Part shown: one piece after another, positions 7,163-14,739 of the stretch | Layout: each line of letters begins with the position of its first letter | Numbering within the stretch: position 1 is the first letter of the stretch | NCBI GenBank assembly: GCA_900541505.1 | Contig: UQKK01000039.1 | Coordinates: 1-28,556, forward strand | DNA from: an uncultured Ruminococcus sp. | GTDB taxonomy: Bacteria; Bacillota; Clostridia; Lachnospirales; Lachnospiraceae | Direction: 5' to 3' | DNA: 28,556 nt | Notes under the pieces: generated by a model | Databases searched by the model: none | What the model was told of the DNA's origin: nothing | The model's input: only the letters and a program-made list of their open reading frames with translations | Translations under genes and position numbers: made by a program

Positions 7163-8035
7163 GGACTGCTGCTTTCGGTACTGCCTCGGCGTAAGCCCGG
7201 TATGTCTCTTAAAGATTCGTTCAAAGTAGACCAGATTATCGTAGCCGGAAGCCTCGGAGACGGCGGAAATGCTCATCCGGGTCTGGGAAAGGAGGGCGCG
7301 CGCCTTCTGGATTCTGCGGATATGGATGTATTCGCCGACTGTGAAGCCGGTGACTTCCTTGAAAATGCGGCTCAAGTAGGATTTATTGAGGAAGAAATGT
7401 TTTGCCAGCGCATCCAGGGACAGGGGTTCGCTGAAATGCTCCGCGATATAGCGGGCGATTTCTTCCGCCGCAGCGTGCCGCCCGCCGGAAGGGGCGTCCT
7501 GAGGGGGCTTGGCTGTCTGCCGGGCTTCCAGACGTTTGGCAGAGATTAAGAGTTCCGCGAGGCGGCTCTGTATCATGAGCTGCCAGCCGGGATTTTGCAC
7601 GCGCATTTCTTCTCCGATGGAGAGCAGGAGAGTTTTTACTCTCTGCTGGTCAGAATCCTTAAGCGGCAGGACGATGCAGTCGCCGTCAAAAAAGGTTTCT
7701 GGGGAGTATTCTCCGGTGGCGGCGAGAATACTGCTTAAAAGAGGATGAGAGACTTCCAGCAGGATGCGGTCGTGGTGCGCCTGCCGGGAAAAGGCAGTCT
7801 TGTGGATGACATTGCGCCGGATAAAGAGCAGGGTGCCCGCATGGAGTGGGTAGATTTTGGAACCGATGAAGTAGCGGCGTTCTCCCTCCAGCAAATAGTA
7901 AATCTCATAGTTGTTGTAGTGGATATGCACATCGGGCATGGTGTAATCAAAGTCCCGGACAATGCGGCTGATGGATAAGCCTTTCATTGATTCACTGAAA
8001 ATGGTATTCTGCACGGTGATTTCCTTTCTTATCAT
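7151..8035 (-). CDS. AraC-family transcriptional regulator with N-terminal cupin domain
   Basis: 294 aa. The N-terminal sugar-sensing cupin (about residues 20-110) shows MPDVHIHYNNYEIYYLLEG and later AGTLLFIRRNVIHKT. The C-terminal domain (about 190-290) has two helix-turn-helix units: LSLDALAKHFFLNKSYLSRIFKEVTG and MSISAVSEASGYDNLVYFERIFKRHTGLTPRQYRK. It is divergent from the GH4 alpha-galacturonidase gene, with a 191-bp spacer that holds a strong inverted repeat. By position it is the likely local activator of the GH4 operon, responding to a pectin-derived sugar; the ligand is inferred. A linker of low conservation (ARQTAKPPQDAPSGG, near 173-187) separates the domains. Confidence 0.9.
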   Translation of the reverse strand: MIRKEITVQNTIFSESMKGLSISRIVRDFDYTMPDVHIHYNNYEIYYLLEGERRYFIGSKIYPLHAGTLLFIRRNVIHKTAFSRQAHHDRILLEVSHPLLSSILAATGEYSPETFFDGDCIVLPLKDSDQQRVKTLLLSIGEEMRVQNPGWQLMIQSRLAELLISAKRLEARQTAKPPQDAPSGGRHAAAEEIARYIAEHFSEPLSLDALAKHFFLNKSYLSRIFKEVTGFTVGEYIHIRRIQKARALLSQTRMSISAVSEASGYDNLVYFERIFKRHTGLTPRQYRKQQSDFS

Positions 8036-8054
8036 AATTGGATATGGATAGTAA

Positions 8055-8122
8055 ATATTGTATGTATAATCTCTAAAATAAGCAAAATTGTATGAGATTA
8101 TTATACAATATTTTTTTATAAT
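8055..8122 (+). promoter_or_regulatory. Long inverted repeat and -10 box in the AraC/GH4 divergent region
   Basis: The left arm (8055-8073, starting ATATTGTAT) pairs with the right arm (8094-8111, ending ATACAATAT) over 17 positions with one mismatch or bulge and a 20-nt loop. A perfect -10 TATAAT (8117-8122) follows on the plus strand, but the bases 17-18 bp upstream (right arm) are not a good -35. This suggests an activator-dependent promoter for GH4, with the arms as operator half-sites. The run of T after the right arm also makes a terminator reading possible, but no rightward gene precedes it. Confidence 0.5.
8057..8085 (-). promoter_or_regulatory. Sigma-A promoter of the AraC-family regulator gene
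   Basis: On the minus strand: -35 TTGCTT (8080-8085), 17-bp spacer, and -10 TACAAT (8057-8062), 21 bp before the AraC start codon at 8035. The -10 lies within the left arm of the long inverted repeat, so a protein bound there would repress this gene. Confidence 0.55.
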
Positions 8123-8226
8123 GTCCAGTGTTGGGATAGTCGTTCCAGGGCGTGAATGACGACCGAGGAGAAGCGATAAAATTTGGTTTTTCCGGGATTA
8201 CTTGAATCAGGAAAGGAGCATGTGGT

Positions 8227-9648
8227 ATGATTTATAAGAACAAAAGAGCAGAGGATGTACAGATTGCCTATATCGGCGGGGGAAGCCGCGGATGGGCGTG
8301 GACGTTTATGACGGATTTGGCGCTGGAGCCGGATATGAGCGGCAGCATTCGTCTCTATGATATTGATATGGAGGCGGCGAGAGCTAATGAGAAGATTGGG
8401 AATGACATCACTGCGCGGGACGAGGCAAAAGGAAAGTGGAAATATCAGACCTGCCCGGACTTAGAGAGTGCGCTCACAGGGGCAGATTTTGTTGTGATAT
8501 CGATACTGCCGGGGACATTCGATGAGATGGAGAGTGACGTCCATCTCCCGGAGCGGCTTCACATCTACCAGTCTGTGGGGGACACGGCAGGTCCCGGAGG
8601 AATGGTGCGCGCACTGCGGACCATCCCCATGTTTGTGGAGATTGCAGAGGCGGTGAAGGCATATGCGCCGAAGGCGTGGGTCATCAACTATACCAACCCT
8701 ATGTCCCTGTGTGTGAAGACGTTGTATCATGTTTTCCCGGAAATCAAGGCGTTTGGCTGCTGTCATGAGGTGTTCGGAACGCAGAAGGTTCTGAAGGGAA
8801 TTGTGGAAAAAGTATATGGCTTTGAGGATGTGAAGCGGGAAGATATCCACGTCAATGTGCTGGGAATCAATCATTTCACATGGTTTGACTATGCCTCCTA
8901 CAAAGGGATAGATTTGTTCCCCGTATATCAGAAATATGTGGATGAGCATTTCGAGGAAGGCTTTGAGGAGCAGGACATGAACTGGGCAAATGCCTGTTTC
9001 CTGTGCTCACACCGTGTGAAATTTGATTTGTTCCGCAAGTACGGACTCATTGCGGCGGCAGGCGACCGTCATCTGGCGGAATTTATGCCGGGAGACACCT
9101 ATTTAAATGACCCGGAGACAGTGAAAGATTGGAAATTTGCACTGACAACCGTAGCATGGAGAAAAGAAGACTTAAAGGAGCGGCTTGCCAAGAGCCGCAG
9201 GCTGGTAAATGGTGAGGAGAGTGTGGAGCTCAAGCCTACCGGTGAGGAAGGAATCCTTTTGATGAAGGCGCTCTGCGGACTGACGAGAATGGTGAGCAAT
9301 GTCAATATACCGAACAGTGCGCTGCAGATTGCCAATCTGCCCGCGGATGCGGTGGTGGAGACAAATGCTCTGTTTGAGAGAGACTCTGTCCGCCCGGTGG
9401 CAGCAGGAAAACTGCCGGAAAATGTGCGCAGCCTTATTCTTCCCCATGTGGAAAACCATGAGACGATTCTTCAAGCGGCGCTGACCTGTGATAAAGAGGC
9501 GGTGGTGAGAGCGTTTTTGAACGACCCGCTGGTAAAAGGAAAGCAGTGCGCAGAGGAAGAAGTCAGAGCTCTTGTGGACGATATGGTGAAAGCGATGGCA
9601 TCCTATTTGCCGGAAGGGTGGAAGACGGCGGCGTCATGCTCTGAATAA
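8227..9648 (+). CDS. lplD: GH4 alpha-galacturonidase (LplD-like), NAD- and metal-dependent
   Basis: 473 aa cytoplasmic glycosidase of family GH4, which cleaves by an NAD+-mediated redox mechanism and needs Mn2+. The N-terminal Rossmann motif is IAYIGGGSRGW (residues 13-23). The metal-site motif is CHEV at 179-182, with the second site in GINHF (Asn215, His216). CHEV is the motif described for alpha-galacturonidases of GH4, as opposed to CHSV or CN-P types of alpha-galactosidases and phosphoglucosidases. Release of galacturonate from short oligogalacturonides is therefore the best call. It is preceded by AAAGGAG eight bases before the ATG. It is divergent from the AraC gene and begins a run GH4, sensor kinase, response regulator, esterase on one strand. 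Specificity is inferred from the motif and neighbours. Confidence 0.87.
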   Translation: MIYKNKRAEDVQIAYIGGGSRGWAWTFMTDLALEPDMSGSIRLYDIDMEAARANEKIGNDITARDEAKGKWKYQTCPDLESALTGADFVVISILPGTFDEMESDVHLPERLHIYQSVGDTAGPGGMVRALRTIPMFVEIAEAVKAYAPKAWVINYTNPMSLCVKTLYHVFPEIKAFGCCHEVFGTQKVLKGIVEKVYGFEDVKREDIHVNVLGINHFTWFDYASYKGIDLFPVYQKYVDEHFEEGFEEQDMNWANACFLCSHRVKFDLFRKYGLIAAAGDRHLAEFMPGDTYLNDPETVKDWKFALTTVAWRKEDLKERLAKSRRLVNGEESVELKPTGEEGILLMKALCGLTRMVSNVNIPNSALQIANLPADAVVETNALFERDSVRPVAAGKLPENVRSLILPHVENHETILQAALTCDKEAVVRAFLNDPLVKGKQCAEEEVRALVDDMVKAMASYLPEGWKTAASCSE

Positions 9649-9714
9649 TCAGTGGGAATATAGGTATCTCGCAAACGCCTATCAGTTGGAATAAGCAGAA
9701 AGGAGACGCTTCAA

Positions 9715-11526
9715 ATGCAGAAGATGAAAATGCGGTTTAAAGAACTGCCGATACGGACAGTACTGACGATTTTACTATTTCCGTTTTTCCTTCTGTTGAT
9801 GATTTGCTGTGTCTCCTTTTATATTTCCGGTGTGACCCACTACACCAGCATGGTAAAGGAAAATGCCCAGTCGCTGGTGACGCAGAGCCGGAACTCTTTG
9901 AACCAGGATATTGCGAATATTCAGGAGTCCGCGGAGAGCCTGCTGGATGAGAGGGTTTTCTATTCCATGGAGACAAATATCGAGGAAGGGAAGGACCCCA
10001 TTGAGCCTGTAGATTATCTGCAGCTTTCCACAGGGTTTACAAATTTCCTGCAGCACTATTCTACCTATGTAGAGAGTATGGGACTGTGGCTTTCAGATAA
10101 TTCGATTTACTATTATCAGTCCAATACGGGGAGCGGTATCTCTATTCTCAGAAGTGTCGATTATGCGCCTTATCTGGGCGAGGAGGATTTGACATGGGTG
10201 AGTACCTCCCAGATACTGCCGGATTCTATCATTTGGCAGCTTCCCTATCATTTTGCCATGATAAAGTCGCTCGGTACAAGTGACAGCAGCGTGAACGGGG
10301 TGTTCCTGGTGGGCGTGCGGGATGAAACGTTTTTTAACCAGATTCAGAACAGCAGACCGACGCCAAACAGTAAGATGGTGCTGATGCGCAAAAACGGAGA
10401 GCTCATTGAGGGAAATACTTCGGCAGAAGAGGAAAATACGATGCTGGAGCTGCTCGGCGAGAACGGTGTGGAAGAAGTCCGGGAGAAAATCAGCGGGGCA
10501 AAGGACGGAGAGCTTTTATCTTTTAATATTGAAGATTATTACGTCATCTATACGCCAACCGATATTAAAGATACAGGTATTCTGGCAGTGATTCCGGAGG
10601 ATGAACTCTATATCAACGCCAGGGAATTTACGCATATATTTGTTTTCCTCGCTTTCATTGTCATCATTCTTTTTGTGACATTATATTTTGTGATTCCCAG
10701 ATATTTTTCCAGTCCTGTGACAAGGCTGCTGGAGCAGATGAAGAAAATCCGGGAGCTATCCGGGGAGCGCAGGATTGAGGTCAGCGGATACAGGGAAATC
10801 AGCCAGATAGGAAATGGCGTCAACGAGATGATGGGAAGGATTCAGAACCTGACGGAATCCATTCAGAGGGAAATGCAGGTAAAACAGGCGACCCAGCTCC
10901 AATATTTGTTCGCCCAGATAAATCCGCATTTTCTCTATAATACACTGGACTGTATCAAGGAACTGTGCGCCTGCAACGAAAATGAGAAGGCGGAGGAGAT
11001 GATTGAGCAGCTCGCCGTATTTTACCGCATCGGTGTGAGCAAAGGAAAATCCTATATCCCGCTGGAAGATGAGTTAAAACATGTCTCGGCATATCTCTCC
11101 ATCCTGCAGACGAGATTTGAGGATTTCCAGTTCTTCATAGAATTGCCGGAGGAGCTGAAGTCCGCCTGCGTGCTGCGGATGATTTTGCAGCCCATCGTGG
11201 AGAACGCGGTTTATCACGGTATCCGTCCTTACCGCACAGACGGCACTGTCCGCATTGCCGCAGTGAAAGAGGGCGGCAATGTGGAGATTCACGTCAAAGA
11301 CGACGGCGGCGGTGTGGCGGAGGATATTTTGCTGAAGGTGCGGAAATCTCTGGACGAGCCGATATGTGAATATTCGGAGAAATCTTACGGTGTCTATGGG
11401 CTGAAGAATGTGCAGGATAGAATCCAGATTGCTTACGGCAAGCAATATAAGATTCGTGTGGAGACGGAGATTGACTGCGGGACAGAGGTTATACTGACAA
11501 TCCCGTATGAGGAGGAACACAGATGA
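9715..11526 (+). CDS. YesM-type membrane sensor histidine kinase
   Basis: 603 aa. Transmembrane helix 1 is at about residues 14-37 and helix 2 at about 302-325, with a 260-residue extracytoplasmic sensor domain (dCache-like) between them. A HAMP linker follows (FSSPVTRLLEQMKKI), then the His_kinase domain with QINPHFLYNTLD (phospho-acceptor His405). The HATPase part shows N-box PIVENAVYHG, G1 box KDDGGGV and G2 region YGVYGLKNVQDRI. Kinases of this class sense extracellular sugars, or binding-protein complexes, for plant polysaccharide use. AAAGGAG precedes the ATG by nine bases. It overlaps the response regulator gene by 4 bp (ATGA), so the two are a pair. The likely signal is a pectin fragment; this is inferred from position. 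Confidence 0.92.
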   Translation: MQKMKMRFKELPIRTVLTILLFPFFLLLMICCVSFYISGVTHYTSMVKENAQSLVTQSRNSLNQDIANIQESAESLLDERVFYSMETNIEEGKDPIEPVDYLQLSTGFTNFLQHYSTYVESMGLWLSDNSIYYYQSNTGSGISILRSVDYAPYLGEEDLTWVSTSQILPDSIIWQLPYHFAMIKSLGTSDSSVNGVFLVGVRDETFFNQIQNSRPTPNSKMVLMRKNGELIEGNTSAEEENTMLELLGENGVEEVREKISGAKDGELLSFNIEDYYVIYTPTDIKDTGILAVIPEDELYINAREFTHIFVFLAFIVIILFVTLYFVIPRYFSSPVTRLLEQMKKIRELSGERRIEVSGYREISQIGNGVNEMMGRIQNLTESIQREMQVKQATQLQYLFAQINPHFLYNTLDCIKELCACNENEKAEEMIEQLAVFYRIGVSKGKSYIPLEDELKHVSAYLSILQTRFEDFQFFIELPEELKSACVLRMILQPIVENAVYHGIRPYRTDGTVRIAAVKEGGNVEIHVKDDGGGVAEDILLKVRKSLDEPICEYSEKSYGVYGLKNVQDRIQIAYGKQYKIRVETEIDCGTEVILTIPYEEEHR

Positions 11527-12716
11527 CAAAGATATTGTTTGTGGATGATGATGCGATTATTCGCCGTGGAATCAAGACAAAGGTAGACTGGGAGGCAAAT
11601 GGCTGGGAGCTCATCTATACGGCGAGAGATGCCATGGAAGCGCTGGACTTTATAAAAGACAACCAGCCGGATATCATACTGACGGACATCAAGATGCCGG
11701 GGATGAGCGGGATTGAGATGGCGGCGATTGCCAAAGACTATTATCCCACGATAAAGTTTGTTTTCATTTCCGGGTATAAGGATTTCGAGTACGCCCAGCA
11801 GGTCTTGAAGCTCAATGCGGTGGATTATTTGACAAAACCGGTGGACCACGACCAGCTTGTGGAAGTGCTCAAGAGGGCGGAAAACCTTTACAAGAGCGAG
11901 CGCAAGACAAGTGAGATTCTGAATGAGAAATACCCTCAGATTAAGCGCAATTATATTTCAAAACTCATGAGAGAGAATTTCCAGCATATGGATGATTCCT
12001 TTTTTGAGGCTTTTGATATCAACATCAGCAACGGATATGGAATTGTGGCGTTTATTGATTTGCACTACAGTGAGGATATCCCCTACGAGATGGTACAGGA
12101 TAATGTGGAGCATTACTGTGAGGTGCTGACAAATGCCTTTAGAGGAAGCTTTTTCTTCTGTATGGATAATCTGCAGATTTTTATGATTTACACGGACAGT
12201 AATTCCAAAGAGGAGTCGGACTTCTTCAACAAATTGGGTGAGCTGGAACTGTCGGTGAACCAGTTCTCACAGGTAAAGCTGCTGGGGGATAAGGCATCCT
12301 TTTTCTACGGTACGCTTATGCATTCTCTGTATGAACTGTATCCGTCCTACCAGGCGGCGCTGCAGAAGATGAACTCCAATGTGGACAGTATGGTTTTGGA
12401 GGTCAGGCAGTATATCGAACAAAATTATGCGGACTGCGAGCTGTCACTTGTGAAGATTGCGGACCATTTCAATATCAACCATTGTTATCTCACCAGCGTG
12501 TTTAAGAAAAAATTTGACATCAACCTTTATGACTATATCATCCGGGTGAGGATGGAGAACGCGGCGCGGCTTATCGTAGCCAGCGATTTGAAGAATTATG
12601 AGATAGCCGAGGCGACAGGATATAAAAATCCGCAGTATTTCAGCATCAGTTTCAAAAAATATTATAACTGTACAGTGACGCAGTACAGGGAGCAGCACAA
12701 AGCAGAAAAGAAATAA
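11523..12716 (+). CDS. YesN-type response regulator with AraC DNA-binding domain
   Basis: 397 aa. The receiver domain spans residues 1-125, with the acidic pocket VDDD at 7-10, phospho-acceptor Asp55 (ILTDIKMPG) and the switch Lys in YLTKPVD near 104. A middle region (about 130-285) of the YesN type has no clear motif. The C-terminal AraC domain (about 290-395) shows LSLVKIADHFNINHCYLTSVF and YEIAEATGYKNPQYFSISFKKY. The start overlaps the kinase stop as ATGA, with GAGGAGG seven bases upstream. It probably activates the permease/binding-protein operon starting near 15310, and perhaps the GH4 operon. Targets are inferred. Confidence 0.92.
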   Translation: MTKILFVDDDAIIRRGIKTKVDWEANGWELIYTARDAMEALDFIKDNQPDIILTDIKMPGMSGIEMAAIAKDYYPTIKFVFISGYKDFEYAQQVLKLNAVDYLTKPVDHDQLVEVLKRAENLYKSERKTSEILNEKYPQIKRNYISKLMRENFQHMDDSFFEAFDINISNGYGIVAFIDLHYSEDIPYEMVQDNVEHYCEVLTNAFRGSFFFCMDNLQIFMIYTDSNSKEESDFFNKLGELELSVNQFSQVKLLGDKASFFYGTLMHSLYELYPSYQAALQKMNSNVDSMVLEVRQYIEQNYADCELSLVKIADHFNINHCYLTSVFKKKFDINLYDYIIRVRMENAARLIVASDLKNYEIAEATGYKNPQYFSISFKKYYNCTVTQYREQHKAEKK

Positions 12717-12736
12717 TCTGCAGTACAGGGTAAGGC

Positions 12737-12768
12737 GCAGACAGCGCGTGAAAAGCAGGAGTGTCTGC
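12737..12768 (+). other. Intercistronic stem-loop after the response regulator gene
   Basis: GCAGACA (12737-12743) pairs perfectly with TGTCTGC (12762-12768), loop 18 nt, in the 100-bp gap before the esterase gene. A 10-bp direct repeat CAGTACAGGG occurs at 12681-12690, inside the response regulator gene, and at 12721-12730, just after its stop, 40 bp apart. There is no U-tract, so it may be an mRNA stabiliser or processing site rather than a terminator. Confidence 0.3.
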
Positions 12769-12816
12769 AGCACATAAGAAAAATTATTCGCACAGCAGGC
12801 GGGAAAGGCGGAATAT

Positions 12817-13578
12817 ATGCAGGAGTGTGTAAAGTGGTGTGCCATAGGAGATTCGTTTACTTATCTGGACAGTCATTTGGATGAGACCGGGTATCGCGTG
12901 GAGAAAGGATATCTGACCCGAACGGCGGAAAAACTGGGGTTCCCGGTGAAACTATATAATCTGGGGATAAACGGATCCTCTACTTCGGACTGGATTGATG
13001 AACCTCTCCTCCCCGCGGACCTCTATACCATTTTGTTGGGGACCAATGACTGGCACAGCGGGAGCACTCCGCTTGGAACGGCAAAGGATTATCAGGCGGC
13101 AAAAACAGGCAGTATCCTGGGAAATTTGGGGAAGATTGTAGGAAATATCCGCGCTCTTTCTCCCATAGCGCCGGTTATTGTGATGAATCCGGTGGAACGG
13201 GGGGATTTCATCTATCTGGAAGACCACACGAACAATGCTCATGGCAGTTACGCCCCGGAAAATGGTCTCTGGCTGTCGGAGGTGGCAGACGCAATCATAG
13301 ATGTGGTGAAAGGCGAGAGAATTTATACACTGGACTTGCACAGCCTGGCGGGATTTACCCCGGAAAATGTGGTACATTTCAAACGGGTGAGAAAGGACGG
13401 AAAGATACTGAAACTTCCTTACCCCGAATATGTGGGCGTCCTCTGTGACCTGGAAAACGACCCCTATCCCTACCCAAAAGATGCTGTCTACATGACCTAT
13501 GACGGTCTGCACCCTTCCGATATGGGAAGTGAAAAAATCGCGGAATTACTCTCGGATAAGATAAAAGAAGTGATGTAG
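12817..13578 (+). CDS. SGNH/GDSL-family esterase, probably deacetylating pectic oligosaccharides
   Basis: 253 aa, no signal peptide, so cytoplasmic. The four SGNH blocks are present: GDSF with nucleophile Ser13, NLGINGSST (Gly block), LLGTNDWH (Asn block) and DGLHPSD with Asp229 and His232. This gives the usual Ser-Asp-His triad. Its length is normal for the family. AAAGGCGG precedes the ATG. It follows the GH4, kinase and regulator genes on the same strand and is the last intact gene before the run of pseudogenes. In this context removal of acetyl groups from imported rhamnogalacturonan or galacturonan fragments is likely (compare rhamnogalacturonan acetylesterases), but other acyl esters are possible. 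Confidence 0.85.
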   Translation: MQECVKWCAIGDSFTYLDSHLDETGYRVEKGYLTRTAEKLGFPVKLYNLGINGSSTSDWIDEPLLPADLYTILLGTNDWHSGSTPLGTAKDYQAAKTGSILGNLGKIVGNIRALSPIAPVIVMNPVERGDFIYLEDHTNNAHGSYAPENGLWLSEVADAIIDVVKGERIYTLDLHSLAGFTPENVVHFKRVRKDGKILKLPYPEYVGVLCDLENDPYPYPKDAVYMTYDGLHPSDMGSEKIAELLSDKIKEVM

Positions 13579-13582
13579 GTCT

Positions 13583-13756
13583 GTGAGGCAGTATATTTAT
13601 CATTATCAGTTGCCTATCGGCGGGATTTTTCTGGCGGCAGACGAGATTGGCCTGACAGGATACGCAGGCGGGATTGACAAGAAAGTAAAACTGCTGGAGC
13701 TGGAAAAAGTAGATATGCAGTCGTTTTTCATACCGAAGAAAGGGACGGCTCTGTAG
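13583..13756 (+). pseudogene. Internally deleted methylated-DNA-protein cysteine methyltransferase (Ogt)
   Basis: A 57-codon frame starting at GTG 13583, five bases after the esterase stop. The first part, YHYQLPIGGIFLAADEIGL, is the N-terminus of Ogt/MGMT proteins. The rest, YAGGIDKKVKLLELEKVDM then FFIPKKGTAL, is the extreme C-terminus, normally about 110 residues further on. The two parts meet at LTG. N-terminal segments of the family often read EIGLTG and the C-terminal segment SLTGYAGG, so a deletion between these short matching stretches would give exactly this product. The active-site PCHR motif is lost, so no repair activity is possible. Confidence 0.8.
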
Positions 13757-13770
13757 GGGAATTTAATTGA

Positions 13771-13986
13771 AATAAGGATTTTATAAAGCGTGAACCAATT
13801 TATATAACAAAAAATGGCGAGGGAGATGGCGTTTTCATGAGTATTAATGCTTTTGAGAAAAGAGAACAGGCATTGGAGCTTCGTGCCAAAATTATACAGG
13901 CAGAAGAAGAGCGGTTAAACGGAGCGAAGACAAGAAGTATTACAGAAGCTAGAAAGGAATTGAGAGAACGTGCCCAAAAAGTATAA
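13771..13986 (+). pseudogene. Phd/YefM-type antitoxin lacking its N-terminal DNA-binding part
   Basis: The frame is open from 13771 and reads KREPIYITKNGEGDGVFMSI and then NAFEKREQALELRAKII, the middle and C-terminus of Phd/YefM antitoxins. The first ~20 residues of the normal domain are missing and there is no start before an internal ATG at 13837, which would give 49 residues. That fragment would keep the toxin-binding helix only. The stop overlaps the next frame by 17 bp, the arrangement usual in antitoxin-toxin operons. Confidence 0.7.
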
Positions 13987-14170
13987 GGTCGAAATTTTTC
14001 CTTCTGTATGGGAAGGTTTAAAAAGGATTAAAGAGAGCGCAATTCCAACAAGAGATATTTTATCAGAAGTAGAATTTGCTGCAATAATGGAGGAAGGGCT
14101 AAAGCAGGCAAAATCAGATGAGTCTATGACAGTAAAAGAGGCATTTTCCGGTCTTAGAGCAGGTATATAA
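13970..14170 (+). pseudogene. RelE/ParE toxin N-terminus fused to an antitoxin-like C-terminus
   Basis: 66 codons from GTG 13970, inside the end of the antitoxin remnant. Residues 3-20, KKYKVEIFPSVWEGLKRI, match the first strand and helix of RelE/ParE toxins. From about residue 24 the sequence changes to SEVEFAAIMEEGLKQAKSDE and then MTVKEAFSGLRAGI. This resembles the C-terminal tail of a Phd/RelB antitoxin, not a toxin core. The toxin's catalytic beta sheet is missing. A deletion that joined two toxin-antitoxin modules in frame explains this best. Whether the chimera is translated is unknown. Confidence 0.6.
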
Positions 14171-14240
14171 TGAATGGCGATAACTTGTGAGGTAAAAGTA
14201 ACCCGGCATGCCCTTGTTCTGTGGCGAAAATCCATGGTGT

Positions 14241-14310
14241 GCCCTTTAGGGTATACCTTATCGGGCAAAGCCCGCCTTCCCTTAAGGGATGTGCTAAGAG
14301 GCTTTTTAGG
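14241..14310 (+). terminator. Cluster of three short palindromes, possible terminator or REP-like remnant
   Basis: CCCTTTAGGG (14242-14251), CGGGCAAAGCCCG (14262-14274) and TCCCTTAAGGGA (14278-14289) lie within 50 bp. AAAGCC (14267-14272) can alternatively pair with GGCTTT (14300-14305), followed by TTAGG, giving a rightward terminator-like structure after the toxin/antitoxin chimera. The 14171-14240 stretch before it has no gene that I can see. Confidence 0.35.
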
Positions 14311-14338
14311 ACATAGTATATTATAATCTGTAAATCAT

Positions 14339-14560
14339 TTATGCCGTTTTTGCATAATCTAAAATAAAAATCTTACTTGCGATTTTCTCAATACTATCTA
14401 TAATATCATCAATTTTTTCAGCCACAACAGTATTTAAAAATTCTTCTCCGCACTGTCCGCATTTTAAACATGGTACATTTTCGATAATCACATAGCAATT
14501 ATTTAATTGCGTAAAATAGGTTGTCTTTTGCGGTCTCATATCTCCGGCTTTACAGCTCAT
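14339..14560 (-). CDS. MqsA/YgiT-type zinc-finger antitoxin, start codon probably lost
   Basis: 73 aa from the ATG at 14560: MSCKAGDMRPQKTTYFTQLN, then VPCLKCGQCGEE near 30-41, the YgiT-type zinc finger of MqsA antitoxins. The family starts MKCxxC, with CxxC as the first zinc pair. Here the codons upstream of the ATG are AAA-TGC, preceded by ATA (14567-14569) where ATG is expected. AGGAGGG lies about ten bases before that ATA but 19 before the ATG. Starting at 14560 would lose the first zinc ligand. So either the rare ATA start is used or the antitoxin is disabled. The usual C-terminal Xre-like helix domain is absent; short YgiT forms of this length are common. Upstream lies only a toxin trace. 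Confidence 0.7.
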   Translation of the reverse strand: MSCKAGDMRPQKTTYFTQLNNCYVIIENVPCLKCGQCGEEFLNTVVAEKIDDIIDSIEKIASKIFILDYAKTA

Positions 14561-14565
14561 GCATT

Positions 14566-14610
14566 TTATCTTATTTGCTCCCTCCTGGTCTTTAAATCAT
14601 TCTCAAATTT
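14566..14610 (-). pseudogene. C-terminal trace of the partner toxin (DUF4258-like)
   Basis: Reading leftwards from 14610: KFENDLKTRREQIR then stop (14566-14568). This matches the final residues of DUF4258-type toxins (a pattern like FExDxKTRR) that sit directly before YgiT-type antitoxins. An in-frame stop lies at 14611-14613, and no toxin core is recognisable upstream. The toxin stop TAA overlaps the ATA that replaces the antitoxin ATG; a single G to A change of an ancestral ATGA overlap would explain both. Confidence 0.55.
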
Positions 14611-14739
14611 TTATATAGAACTGTTTATATCAATCACTTTTTCACCCGTTTCTCAAAGTTTTGGTTTCCTTATTTGTTTTATAATAACACTGTTTTTGGT
14701 GTGGCTAAACACTATTTTTTAGTCTGCAAAACTGCTTTT

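Noticed and set aside
8094..8122. Intrinsic terminator made by the inverted repeat and T-run
   Set aside because: No rightward gene lies upstream; position between divergent promoters fits an operator better.
14507..14722. Rightward 71-residue frame rich in Phe and Ile
   Set aside because: It is antisense to the zinc-finger antitoxin and toxin trace, lacks a ribosome binding site and has no recognisable features.
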